DNA from: Candidatus Magasanikiibacteriota bacterium
GTDB taxonomy: Bacteria > Patescibacteriota > Patescibacteriia > Magasanikbacterales > UBA922
Assembly (NCBI GenBank): GCA_023246555.1
Contig: JAHFIC010000005.1
Coordinates: 1-30,302, forward strand
Length of the DNA: 30,302 nt
Direction: 5' to 3'
The translations under genes and the position numbers were made by a program. Below, in pieces: positions 24,084-30,302 of this stretch. The first letter of the stretch is position 1; every line of letters begins with the position of its first letter. Under the pieces are notes generated by a model, which saw only the letters and a list, made by a program, of their open reading frames with translations, was not told where the DNA came from and did not search any database.

Positions 24084-25268
24084 TCACCGTTTCAGCGCCT
24101 CAATCCCCGGCAATTTTTTTCCTGCCAGAAATTCAAGCATGGCACCGCCGCCGGTCGAAATCAGATCGACGTATTCGCTCATATGGACGAGCTCCATTGC
24201 TTGAATTGTTTCCCCGCCGCCAATAACACCAAACGCTTTGCGTTTTGTCTGCGACGCAATGAGCCGGGCAACAGAACGCGTGCCAACATCAAACGGCTTT
24301 TGTTCAAAAAACCCCATGGCGCCATTCCATAGAAGTGTCTTGGCTTTTTTTATATATGACGCGTAGAGCCGTATGGTTCCGGGTCCAATATCGAGAATCG
24401 CTTCACCTGTCTTGCAAATCTGGTGCGGATGCTTACCCAGAATCACACGCCGCCCATGATGACCAAACGTTTTCCCTACCACTACGTCTACGGGAAAAAC
24501 GATTTTTCTCTTTTTCCCAAAAGCGAGTGCTGTTGTTGTAAGCGCTTCATCAAAAAGAGATTTTCCAACCCCATACCCTTTTGCCTTGAGATAGGTATTC
24601 ACAATACCGCCGCCGACCAAAATGGTATCCACGGTTGGAAGAAGTGCGTTGATCACCGGTATTTTTGTTTCCAATTTTGCACCGCCGATGATGGCGACGA
24701 ATGGAGATGGAGGAGCTTTTGTCACACGCGTAAGGCCAGTAATTTCTTTTTCGAAAAGAAGTCCCGCATACTGCGGCAACAATCTCGGCAAAAGAGAAAT
24801 AGTCGCGCTCTTCCTGTGTGCTACGGCAAAACACTCTTGTACAAACACATCCCCCAACTCGGCGAGTTGTTTTGCCAGCACGGGCATGCTCCCTGACTCA
24901 TTGGGAGAAAAACGAACATTCTCGAGTAACAGGATATCCCCCGGCTGCATGGCCAAGACGGCACGCTCGACTTTGGATCCAACCACCTCCGGCACAAAGG
25001 TTACTGGCGTTTTGAGGAGTGATTCCAATTTTTTTGCGATTGGGGCAAGCGATAGGGCGGAGACCTGTTTTCCATCGGGCCGACCCAAATGACTCAAGAG
25101 AACCACCTTGGCTTTTTTTGACACAAGATAATGAATCGTCGGGAGAGACGCCACGAGGCGCATATCTTCGAGAACTTTCCCATTTTTTACTGGCACGTTA
25201 AAGTCCATACGCACCAGCACGCGCTTTCCACGCAAGTTCCGAAGATTCTTTATTGAACGTATCGCCAT
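24084..25268 (-). CDS. pgk: Phosphoglycerate kinase
   Basis: A 394-residue enzyme that makes ATP from 1,3-bisphosphoglycerate and ADP. It has RVLVRMDFNVPVKNG, LLSHLGRPDG, LLLENVRFSPNE, the nucleotide-binding GGAKLETKIPV, LWNGAMGFFE, and FGVIGGGETIQAME with STGGGAMLEFLAG near the C terminus. The length is normal. It starts 11 nt after gap, so the two form one unit. Confidence 0.97.
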   Translation of the reverse strand: MAIRSIKNLRNLRGKRVLVRMDFNVPVKNGKVLEDMRLVASLPTIHYLVSKKAKVVLLSHLGRPDGKQVSALSLAPIAKKLESLLKTPVTFVPEVVGSKVERAVLAMQPGDILLLENVRFSPNESGSMPVLAKQLAELGDVFVQECFAVAHRKSATISLLPRLLPQYAGLLFEKEITGLTRVTKAPPSPFVAIIGGAKLETKIPVINALLPTVDTILVGGGIVNTYLKAKGYGVGKSLFDEALTTTALAFGKKRKIVFPVDVVVGKTFGHHGRRVILGKHPHQICKTGEAILDIGPGTIRLYASYIKKAKTLLWNGAMGFFEQKPFDVGTRSVARLIASQTKRKAFGVIGGGETIQAMELVHMSEYVDLISTGGGAMLEFLAGKKLPGIEALKR

Positions 25269-25279
25269 AATTGCCTGCT

Positions 25280-26290
25280 CTACTTACTACCGATCATCTC
25301 TACCATCTCAACGAGCCGATTCGCGTATCCCCATTCATTGTCATACCACGCGATAACTTTTATGAGATTTCCACCAACGACATTCGTCAATTCCAAATCA
25401 ACAATGGCCGAATAGGGATTGCCAATATAGTCACTTGACACGAGGGGCATATCGGACACAGCGAGAATGCCTTTCAGGTACGTTTTACTCGCTTTCACAA
25501 ATGCCTGATTTATTTCTTCTTTAGTGGTTGTCCGTTTCAAAAGCGCCGTCGTATCATTGAGCGACACCGTAATCGTCGGCACACGAATGGAAAGCCCATC
25601 AAAAATCTTTGCCAGTTGCGGAATTGTTTTTCCCACGGCTTTTGCGGCGCCGGTGGTCGTCGGGATAATATTTTGTGCCGCGGCGCGCGCACGCCGTAAA
25701 TCTTTATGAGGCCCATCGACCAAATGCTGATCTGCCGTATAAGAATGGATCGTCGTGAGCATGGCTTTTTCAACACCAAATGTATTCTCGAGCACTCGCA
25801 TGACTGGCGCGGCGCAATTTGTGGTACACGACGCGTTATCGATCACCGCATCGCCGCGATCAGCATCGTCATTCACGCCAGCGACAAGCGTCTGGATATC
25901 AGCATCCTTCCCAGGCGCAGAGATCACAACGCGCTGAGCGCCGGCAGTCAAGTGTTGACTCGCCCCCACCTTGTCGGTGAATCGGCCGGTGGATTCAATA
26001 ACAACATCAATCTTTAATTCTTTCCATGGGAGTTTCGCAGGTTCTTTTTCCGCAAATACCAAAACCTTCTCCCCATCCACGATAATATGTTTTTCGTCTG
26101 AAGAAACTGTATGCGGGAATTCCGCATACGCCGTATCATATTTCAAAAGATGAGCGAGTGTTTTTGTATCCGTGAGATCATTGACCGCGACGATGTCAAT
26201 TCGTGTTCGATGTCGTTTCTCCCACGCAACTTTGAGGGCATGCCGCCCGATCCTCCCAAAACCATTTACGGCAACGCGAAGTTTTTTCAT
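25280..26290 (-). CDS. gap: Glyceraldehyde-3-phosphate dehydrogenase, type I
   Basis: A 336-residue enzyme. The Rossmann motif is GFGRIGR (10-16). VAVNDLTD with D38 after strand 2 suggests NAD rather than NADP preference. The catalytic cysteine is C155 in NASCTTNCAAPV. HSYTADQHLVDGPHKDLRRARAA and WYDNEWGYANRLVEM are family hallmarks. It is the first gene of the lower-glycolysis block (gap, pgk, SIMPL, eno, gpmI), with an extended -10 promoter placed directly after the tsf terminator. Confidence 0.97.
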   Translation of the reverse strand: MKKLRVAVNGFGRIGRHALKVAWEKRHRTRIDIVAVNDLTDTKTLAHLLKYDTAYAEFPHTVSSDEKHIIVDGEKVLVFAEKEPAKLPWKELKIDVVIESTGRFTDKVGASQHLTAGAQRVVISAPGKDADIQTLVAGVNDDADRGDAVIDNASCTTNCAAPVMRVLENTFGVEKAMLTTIHSYTADQHLVDGPHKDLRRARAAAQNIIPTTTGAAKAVGKTIPQLAKIFDGLSIRVPTITVSLNDTTALLKRTTTKEEINQAFVKASKTYLKGILAVSDMPLVSSDYIGNPYSAIVDLELTNVVGGNLIKVIAWYDNEWGYANRLVEMVEMIGSK

Positions 26291-26318
26291 ACGTCCATAA
26301 CAATGAATGAATAGCTGT

Positions 26319-26327
26319 ATTATACCA
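26319..26327 (-). promoter_or_regulatory. Extended -10 promoter of gap-pgk
   Basis: The minus strand reads TGGTATAAT (perfect TATAAT at 26319-26324, TG at the extended position). Its upstream region is the terminator hairpin of tsf, and no -35 is recognisable. The predicted leader is about 22 nt. Confidence 0.65.
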
Positions 26328-26368
26328 AAAGACCAGCCTGAATATCCAGACTGGTCTTTTTTTTATTA
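26327..26368. terminator. Terminator between tsf and gap
   Basis: AAAAGACCAG (26327-26336) pairs perfectly with CTGGTCTTTT (26351-26360) around a 14-nt loop, and further T residues follow on the plus strand. On the minus strand it ends rpsB-tsf with a U4 tail. Confidence 0.75.
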
Positions 26369-26373
26369 TGTAT

Positions 26374-27021
26374 TTATGAAAGTTGCGCCGCAACTTCGTC
26401 GGCAAAATCTTTCCGTTCTTTCTCTATCCCTTCACCAAGTTCATATCGCGCAAACCGGCGGATAGAAATTTTTTCTCCGATTTCCGCGGTTTTATTCGTT
26501 AGAAGCTGTTCAATCGTTTTCTCTTCATCTTTTATAAATGCTTGTTCTAACAGGCACGCATCCGCGTAAAATTTTATCAGCTTCCCGTCAACAATCTTTT
26601 CGATCATTTCCGCCGGCTTCCCTTCTTGAATCAGCTGATCACGGTACACATTTTTTTCTCTTTCCAAAACATCCGCTGGAATATCGTCCCGCGAAACGTA
26701 TTTCGGATTCGATGCCGCAATGTGCATAGCAATATCGTTTGCGAGTATGCGAAACCCATCGGTCTTTGCTACAAAATCCGTCTCACAATTCAGTTCGACT
26801 AAAACTCCGATTTTCCCGCCACCGTGAATATATGAAATGATCGCCCCCTCGGCTGCGATCTTCCCCGCGCGTTTCGCCGCTTTCGCAATGCCTTTTTTAC
26901 GAAGAATATCAACCGCCTGTTCTGTGTTTCCCAGAGCTTCTTCGAGCGCATTTTTACAATCAAGCATGCCCGCGCCAGTCATCGCGCGAAGTCTTGCGAT
27001 ATCGGACGTTGAAATACTCAT
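26374..27021 (-). CDS. tsf: Translation elongation factor Ts
   Basis: A 215-residue guanine nucleotide exchange factor for EF-Tu. The N-terminal UBA-like helix bundle has IARLRAMTGAGMLDCKNALEEA. The core holds VLVELNCETDFVAKT, which contacts EF-Tu. It is shorter than E. coli EF-Ts (about 283), with one reduced core repeat, as in Thermus and many small-genome bacteria. It lies 21 nt after rpsB in the usual order. Confidence 0.96.
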   Translation of the reverse strand: MSISTSDIARLRAMTGAGMLDCKNALEEALGNTEQAVDILRKKGIAKAAKRAGKIAAEGAIISYIHGGGKIGVLVELNCETDFVAKTDGFRILANDIAMHIAASNPKYVSRDDIPADVLEREKNVYRDQLIQEGKPAEMIEKIVDGKLIKFYADACLLEQAFIKDEEKTIEQLLTNKTAEIGEKISIRRFARYELGEGIEKERKDFADEVAAQLS

Positions 27022-27042
27022 ATTGTTAAACTTCTAAACTGG

Positions 27043-27759
27043 CTAAACTTTTGGTTGCGCTGCTTGCTTTCTTTCCCACTCAATCCGACCTTCTACAATT
27101 GCATCACGCACAAGACCGACGATGAGTTCAACCGATCGGACCGCATCATCGTTTGCCGGGATAACATAGGTTGCGTGATGAGGATTTGCGTTGGTATCGC
27201 ATACCCCGATGATCGGAACATCCATGCGTACGGCTTCAGCAACCGCGGTTTTCTCGCGCTGCATGGCAGGAATGAATAACGCATCCGGCATGCGCTCCAA
27301 AGACGTAAGACCGGATAGCATTTTATCTTTCTTTTCCAAATCTCGCGCAATGTCTAACTGCTCTTTTTTGGTATACCGCTCTAATTCTCCGCTCGCTTGC
27401 TGTGCTTTCAAATCAACGTAGTGCTTAATCAACTTTTTAATTTCACTAAAATTCGTCAGCAATCCTCCCACCCAACGATTCACCAGGTACGGCATATGGG
27501 CATCAATAGCCGCCTGTTTCACGATTGCTTCCGCCTGCGGTTTTGATGTAATGAAAAGGATATTTTTCCCTTCTGCCGCCATGCCTTTTACGGCTGCAAG
27601 CGTCTCTTCGAGCTTCCGTTGTGTTTCCTCTAAATTGATAATGTGAACGCCGTTCCTTTCACCGAAAATAAATGGCTTCATTTTTGGATGCCATCGAGAC
27701 ACCTGATGACCAAAATGAACGCCGGACTGAAGCATCTCCAACAAACTGGGTATTTTCAT
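27043..27759 (-). CDS. rpsB: Ribosomal protein S2
   Basis: A 238-residue 30S subunit protein. LLEMLQSGVHFGHQVSRWHPKM, YLVNRWVGGLLTNF and the C-terminal VPIIGVCDTNANPHHATYVIPANDDAVRS are typical. It is the first gene of the rpsB-tsf operon. A strong promoter lies about 90 nt upstream, and the leader between them contains a hairpin, a plausible site for S2 autoregulation as known in other bacteria. Confidence 0.97.
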   Translation of the reverse strand: MKIPSLLEMLQSGVHFGHQVSRWHPKMKPFIFGERNGVHIINLEETQRKLEETLAAVKGMAAEGKNILFITSKPQAEAIVKQAAIDAHMPYLVNRWVGGLLTNFSEIKKLIKHYVDLKAQQASGELERYTKKEQLDIARDLEKKDKMLSGLTSLERMPDALFIPAMQREKTAVAEAVRMDVPIIGVCDTNANPHHATYVIPANDDAVRSVELIVGLVRDAIVEGRIEWERKQAAQPKV

Positions 27760-27791
27760 ATTATTTTCCTTTTAACCTCTGCATCGCGGCC

Positions 27792-27807
27792 TCCCGAAGG
27801 GTCGGGA
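27792..27807 (-). promoter_or_regulatory. Hairpin in the rpsB leader
   Basis: TCCCGA (27792-27797) and TCGGGA (27802-27807) form a perfect 6-bp stem with a 4-nt loop, about 33 nt before the rpsB start and inside an 85-nt leader. An SD-like AAAGGAAAA sits close to the ATG. The leader is the longest in the window, which hints at control by S2, but the motif has not been matched to a known family. Confidence 0.4.
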
Positions 27808-27850
27808 AGAGGAAAATGTGCGATCCATGAGGGATAGATAAGTGACCTAG

Positions 27851-27879
27851 AGTATACCGGACAGAAAGGCCATTGTCAA
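27851..27879 (-). promoter_or_regulatory. Strong promoter of rpsB-tsf
   Basis: Minus strand: TTGACA (27874-27879), a 17-bp spacer, TATACT (27851-27856). It matches eleven of twelve consensus bases. Predicted start near 27844. Confidence 0.85.
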
Positions 27880-27896
27880 GCGTTCTTTGGCCCCTG

Positions 27897-27925
27897 TTGA
27901 CAAACCTGCCACCGTGCTATACTAT
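27897..27925 (+). promoter_or_regulatory. Promoter of the DsbA-like gene and uvrA
   Basis: TTGACA (27897-27902) with either an extended -10 TGCTATACT (TATACT at 27918-27923, 15-bp spacer) or TACTAT (27920-27925, 17-bp spacer). Initiation near 27930 leaves about 10 nt before the ATG at 27941, with no SD site. It is back-to-back with the rpsB promoter. Confidence 0.65.
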
Positions 27926-27940
27926 GCCCATTCTCACAGT

Positions 27941-28669
27941 ATGAGCAATGAAAAAAAATCTCACCTCCCGTCGTTTGTTTTTTTTGCATGCCTCAGCGCA
28001 TTCCTTCTTTTCATCATGCTTGTTGGGTACTACCTGTGGCAAATCGCGTATGGCGACCGTGACGCCTTAACCCAAGAGTTCAGAAGTAACAAATTTACCA
28101 AAATCACCAACGCGACAGAGACGGAACCACACACAACGGTCGACATCGCTCCATTTCTCCGATCCCATAACCCAGCCCTCGGGCAAAAAGATGCACCGAT
28201 CACGATCGTCGCATTTATTGATTTTGAGTGCCCATTCTGCCGCGAAAGTTACCCTATATTCACCGACATGAGTAAGACATACGCACCAGTCATTCGGGTG
28301 GTATTCAAACACTTGCCCATTACGGTCCTCCACACCAGTGCTCTGTCTGCCGCGAACGCCGCCGCCTGCGCTCATGAACAAAAAAAATTCTGGGCGTATT
28401 ACGATCGATTGTTCCAAGAACAAACGCTTGAAGAGACAGCGCTCATTGCGCACGCGGGGAATGTCGGCCTAAATACAAGCCAATTCACTGCTTGTCTCCG
28501 TGATGCAAAGTATCAATCAAATATCGAAGAAGATATCTTAGACGCGCAACGCCTTGGCATCCGCGGAACCCCCACCTACATCGTCAATGGCAAAAAAGTA
28601 GAGGGGGTGGTCCCGAGAGACGCATGGGATACCATCCTCACGCAAGCACTTCGTGATACATCGTTATGA
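27941..28669 (+). CDS. Membrane-anchored DsbA-like thiol-disulfide oxidoreductase
   Basis: A 242-residue protein from the ATG at 27941; an upstream in-frame ATG lies before the promoter and is rejected. The N terminus is basic, with one membrane segment (about 11-33). The thioredoxin-like domain carries the active site C97-P-F-C100 in DFECPFCRESYPIF. The cis-proline loop is GTPTYIVNGKKVEG, and the helical insert has LSAANAAACAHEQKKFWAYYD. The fold matches the Thioredoxin_4/DsbA group (BdbD-like), which makes or shuffles disulfides outside the membrane. The stop overlaps the uvrA start by 4 nt (ATGA). No DsbB/VKOR partner is visible here. Confidence 0.9.
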   Translation: MSNEKKSHLPSFVFFACLSAFLLFIMLVGYYLWQIAYGDRDALTQEFRSNKFTKITNATETEPHTTVDIAPFLRSHNPALGQKDAPITIVAFIDFECPFCRESYPIFTDMSKTYAPVIRVVFKHLPITVLHTSALSAANAAACAHEQKKFWAYYDRLFQEQTLEETALIAHAGNVGLNTSQFTACLRDAKYQSNIEEDILDAQRLGIRGTPTYIVNGKKVEGVVPRDAWDTILTQALRDTSL

Positions 28670-30302
28670 ACAAAGACGTGTTGAGCGTAAAAAACGCACG
28701 CGTGCACAATTTAAAAAACGTTTCAGTTAAGATCCCAAAAAATACACTGACGGTTATCACCGGTCTCTCCGGGTCCGGAAAATCCAGCTTGGCATTTGAC
28801 ACGATCTACGCAGAAGGCCAACGGCGCTATGCAGAAAGCTTGAATGCGTACGCGCGCCAATTCATGGACGTGCAAGATAAGCCGGATGTTGATGAAATTA
28901 CCGGCCTCTCCCCGACCATTGCAATAGACCAGAAACACATTGCGGCAAACCCGCGATCGACCGTTGGAACCATCACGGAAATTTACGACTTTCTTCGACT
29001 CCTTTTTGCACGAATTGGCACGCAGTATTGCCCCGACTCAGGCGAGCGAGTGAAACGCTATACGGCAGGAGAAATCACTGAAATCGTCCGCCGCCAAGCA
29101 AGAAACGAGGAGCACATTATTCTCTCCCCAATCTTTAAAAACGCGCACATTACTGGCAAGGAACTCTTTACCCGTCTCGATCCGACTGGCTATGATACCA
29201 TCCGACTGAATGGTGCCATAAGCAAATTGAGTGACGCAAAAAAAATCCCATTCGAGCATCACGAGACCTACACGGTTGATCTCCTTATCGCTCGCGTGAA
29301 CGATGTGAAAAAACAACCCATCGCCGCGTTTGTTGAAAAAGCACTCGAACTGTCAAACGGTTTCCTTATTCTCACAAAAAAAGATGGTAAGGGCGGAGAA
29401 ACATACTCTATAACCCCCTATTGTACGACATCCGCGAGAGCTTTTGATCCAGTGGAGCCGCGCACGTTTAGTTTCAATAGTCCATACGGCGCGTGCCCAC
29501 GCTGTACTGGCCTTGGCTATACACTCGATGTGGATCCAGAGTTGGCAATTCCAAATCCACGACTTACCCTTGCCGAGGGAGCAATCCAGCCATGGACCCG
29601 GATTGTCGGCAATCAATCCTATTACCAGGAACTCCTTGAGGCGGTGGCAGGAACACACGCGTTTTCTCTCAATACCCCAGTGAAAGATTTGCCGAAATCT
29701 GTCATGGACATTCTTCTTTTTGGGACTGACGGCCGCACGTATACGGTGCAGAACAAAAGCGTACAATTTGAAGGCATTATCCCCAACCTCATCCAGCGGC
29801 ACGCAGAAACAGATTCCGAGTATATTCGCAAAGAAATCGAACAATACATGCGAGAAAAAATTTGTCCCATTTGCGATGGGAAACGACTGAAGCCAGAATC
29901 GCTCGCCGTTCGCATCGGCGATTACACTATCGCGGATATTGTCGCCATGACGGTGGAAGAATCCATCGAATTTTTCATGCCAAAAAATAAAAAGGGTGTG
30001 CCCGTGCTCCCGATTTCAAAAGAGCAGATGCCTATTGCAACACCGATCATGGCCGAGATTGGTCATCGGCTAGAAGATCTCCTCAAAGTAGGCCTGTACT
30101 ATCTGACACTCGATCGATCGTTTACGACGCTCTCGGGCGGTGAAGCACAACGCATACGACTCTCGACGCAGCTTTCAACCGGCCTCACGGATGTCATATA
30201 TATTCTTGATGAACCATCCATTGGATTGCATGCCAAAGACAATGATAAACTCATCGGCACGCTCCGAACGCTTCGGGATATCGGAAACACCGTGATCGTT
30301 GT
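28666..30302 (+). CDS. uvrA: Excinuclease ABC subunit A, 5' part (runs off window)
   Basis: The first 545 codons of UvrA, the damage-recognition ATPase of nucleotide excision repair; the full protein is usually about 930-960 residues. It has Walker A GLSGSGKS (33-40), YAEGQRRYAESLNAYARQF, the family block SPTIAIDQK, signature LSGGEAQ (489-495), and Walker B YILDEPSIGLH (from 512). The first zinc site is unusual: relatives have C-x2-C...C-x2-C, but here the first pair reads C253-T-T-S256, while the second pair C277-P-R-C280 is intact. Translation is probably coupled to the DsbA-like gene. The frame stays open to the right edge, so the 3' half lies outside. Confidence 0.96.
   Translation, partial: MNKDVLSVKNARVHNLKNVSVKIPKNTLTVITGLSGSGKSSLAFDTIYAEGQRRYAESLNAYARQFMDVQDKPDVDEITGLSPTIAIDQKHIAANPRSTVGTITEIYDFLRLLFARIGTQYCPDSGERVKRYTAGEITEIVRRQARNEEHIILSPIFKNAHITGKELFTRLDPTGYDTIRLNGAISKLSDAKKIPFEHHETYTVDLLIARVNDVKKQPIAAFVEKALELSNGFLILTKKDGKGGETYSITPYCTTSARAFDPVEPRTFSFNSPYGACPRCTGLGYTLDVDPELAIPNPRLTLAEGAIQPWTRIVGNQSYYQELLEAVAGTHAFSLNTPVKDLPKSVMDILLFGTDGRTYTVQNKSVQFEGIIPNLIQRHAETDSEYIRKEIEQYMREKICPICDGKRLKPESLAVRIGDYTIADIVAMTVEESIEFFMPKNKKGVPVLPISKEQMPIATPIMAEIGHRLEDLLKVGLYYLTLDRSFTTLSGGEAQRIRLSTQLSTGLTDVIYILDEPSIGLHAKDNDKLIGTLRTLRDIGNTVIV

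Noticed and set aside
23989..24087. Longer GTG start for the SIMPL gene overlapping the pgk stop (GTGA)
   Set aside because: The extra 33 residues look random, and an extended -10 promoter lies between this GTG and the ATG at 23988.
1..30302. CRISPR arrays, insertion sequences, transposases or integrases
   Set aside because: No spaced direct-repeat array, no terminal inverted repeats and no recombinase motifs were seen on either strand.

Overview
The window looks like a chromosome piece from a Patescibacteria (Candidate Phyla Radiation) bacterium. The grounds are a DUF4012 membrane protein beside a large beta-rich surface protein, very compact gene packing with many 4-nt stop/start overlaps, short gene leaders with few Shine-Dalgarno (SD) sites, and a bactofilin. 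This is a judgement from gene content; no phylogeny was run. Base composition is near-balanced and slightly AT-rich by eye.

Layout. (1) 1-468 holds no recognisable gene but has strong hairpins, including a terminator on each strand. (2) 469-9456, minus strand: a surface-glycan cluster read from right to left. It holds a polyprenyl-phosphate sugar-1-phosphate transferase, three GT4 glycosyltransferases joined by short overlaps, a DUF4012 membrane protein with an N-terminal CCHC zinc knuckle, and a single-pass membrane protein with a long extracytoplasmic part. One GT4 gene carries four perfect copies of an 8-bp tandem repeat. (3) 9529-10190: rnpB (RNase P RNA) on the plus strand behind a perfect-consensus promoter, and tRNA-Leu(GAG) on the minus strand. 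Between them lies a 31-codon relic of folP (dihydropteroate synthase) that starts right after the tRNA CCA end. (4) 10212-11480, minus: a lipid-kinase-like protein with altered motifs, and a bactofilin. (5) 11567-18264, minus: valS, a soluble histidine-kinase-like ATPase, tyrS and argS, packed as one operon. (6) 18330-20197, plus: two small membrane proteins with their own promoter, a leader hairpin and strong SD sites (unlike their neighbours), then a DHH-family phosphoesterase that has lost conserved motifs. (7) 20220-26290, minus: lower glycolysis (gap, pgk, eno, gpmI), with a SIMPL-domain protein inserted between pgk and eno. (8) 26374-27759, minus: rpsB and tsf with a strong promoter and a terminator. 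(9) 27897 to the right edge, plus: a membrane-anchored DsbA-like thiol oxidoreductase overlapping uvrA by 4 nt; uvrA runs off the window.

How the parts work together. The right two thirds are housekeeping (translation, glycolysis, RNA processing, DNA repair). The left third builds and presents a surface polysaccharide: the sugar transferase primes a lipid carrier, the GT4 enzymes extend it, and the two membrane proteins are candidates for attachment or surface assembly.

The most unusual items are the folP relic at the tRNA 3' end, the frame-changing octamer repeat in a glycosyltransferase, the zinc knuckle on the DUF4012 protein, the small-gene pair with a different initiation style, and several enzymes with substituted signature residues (DHH protein, lipid-kinase-like protein, UvrA zinc site).
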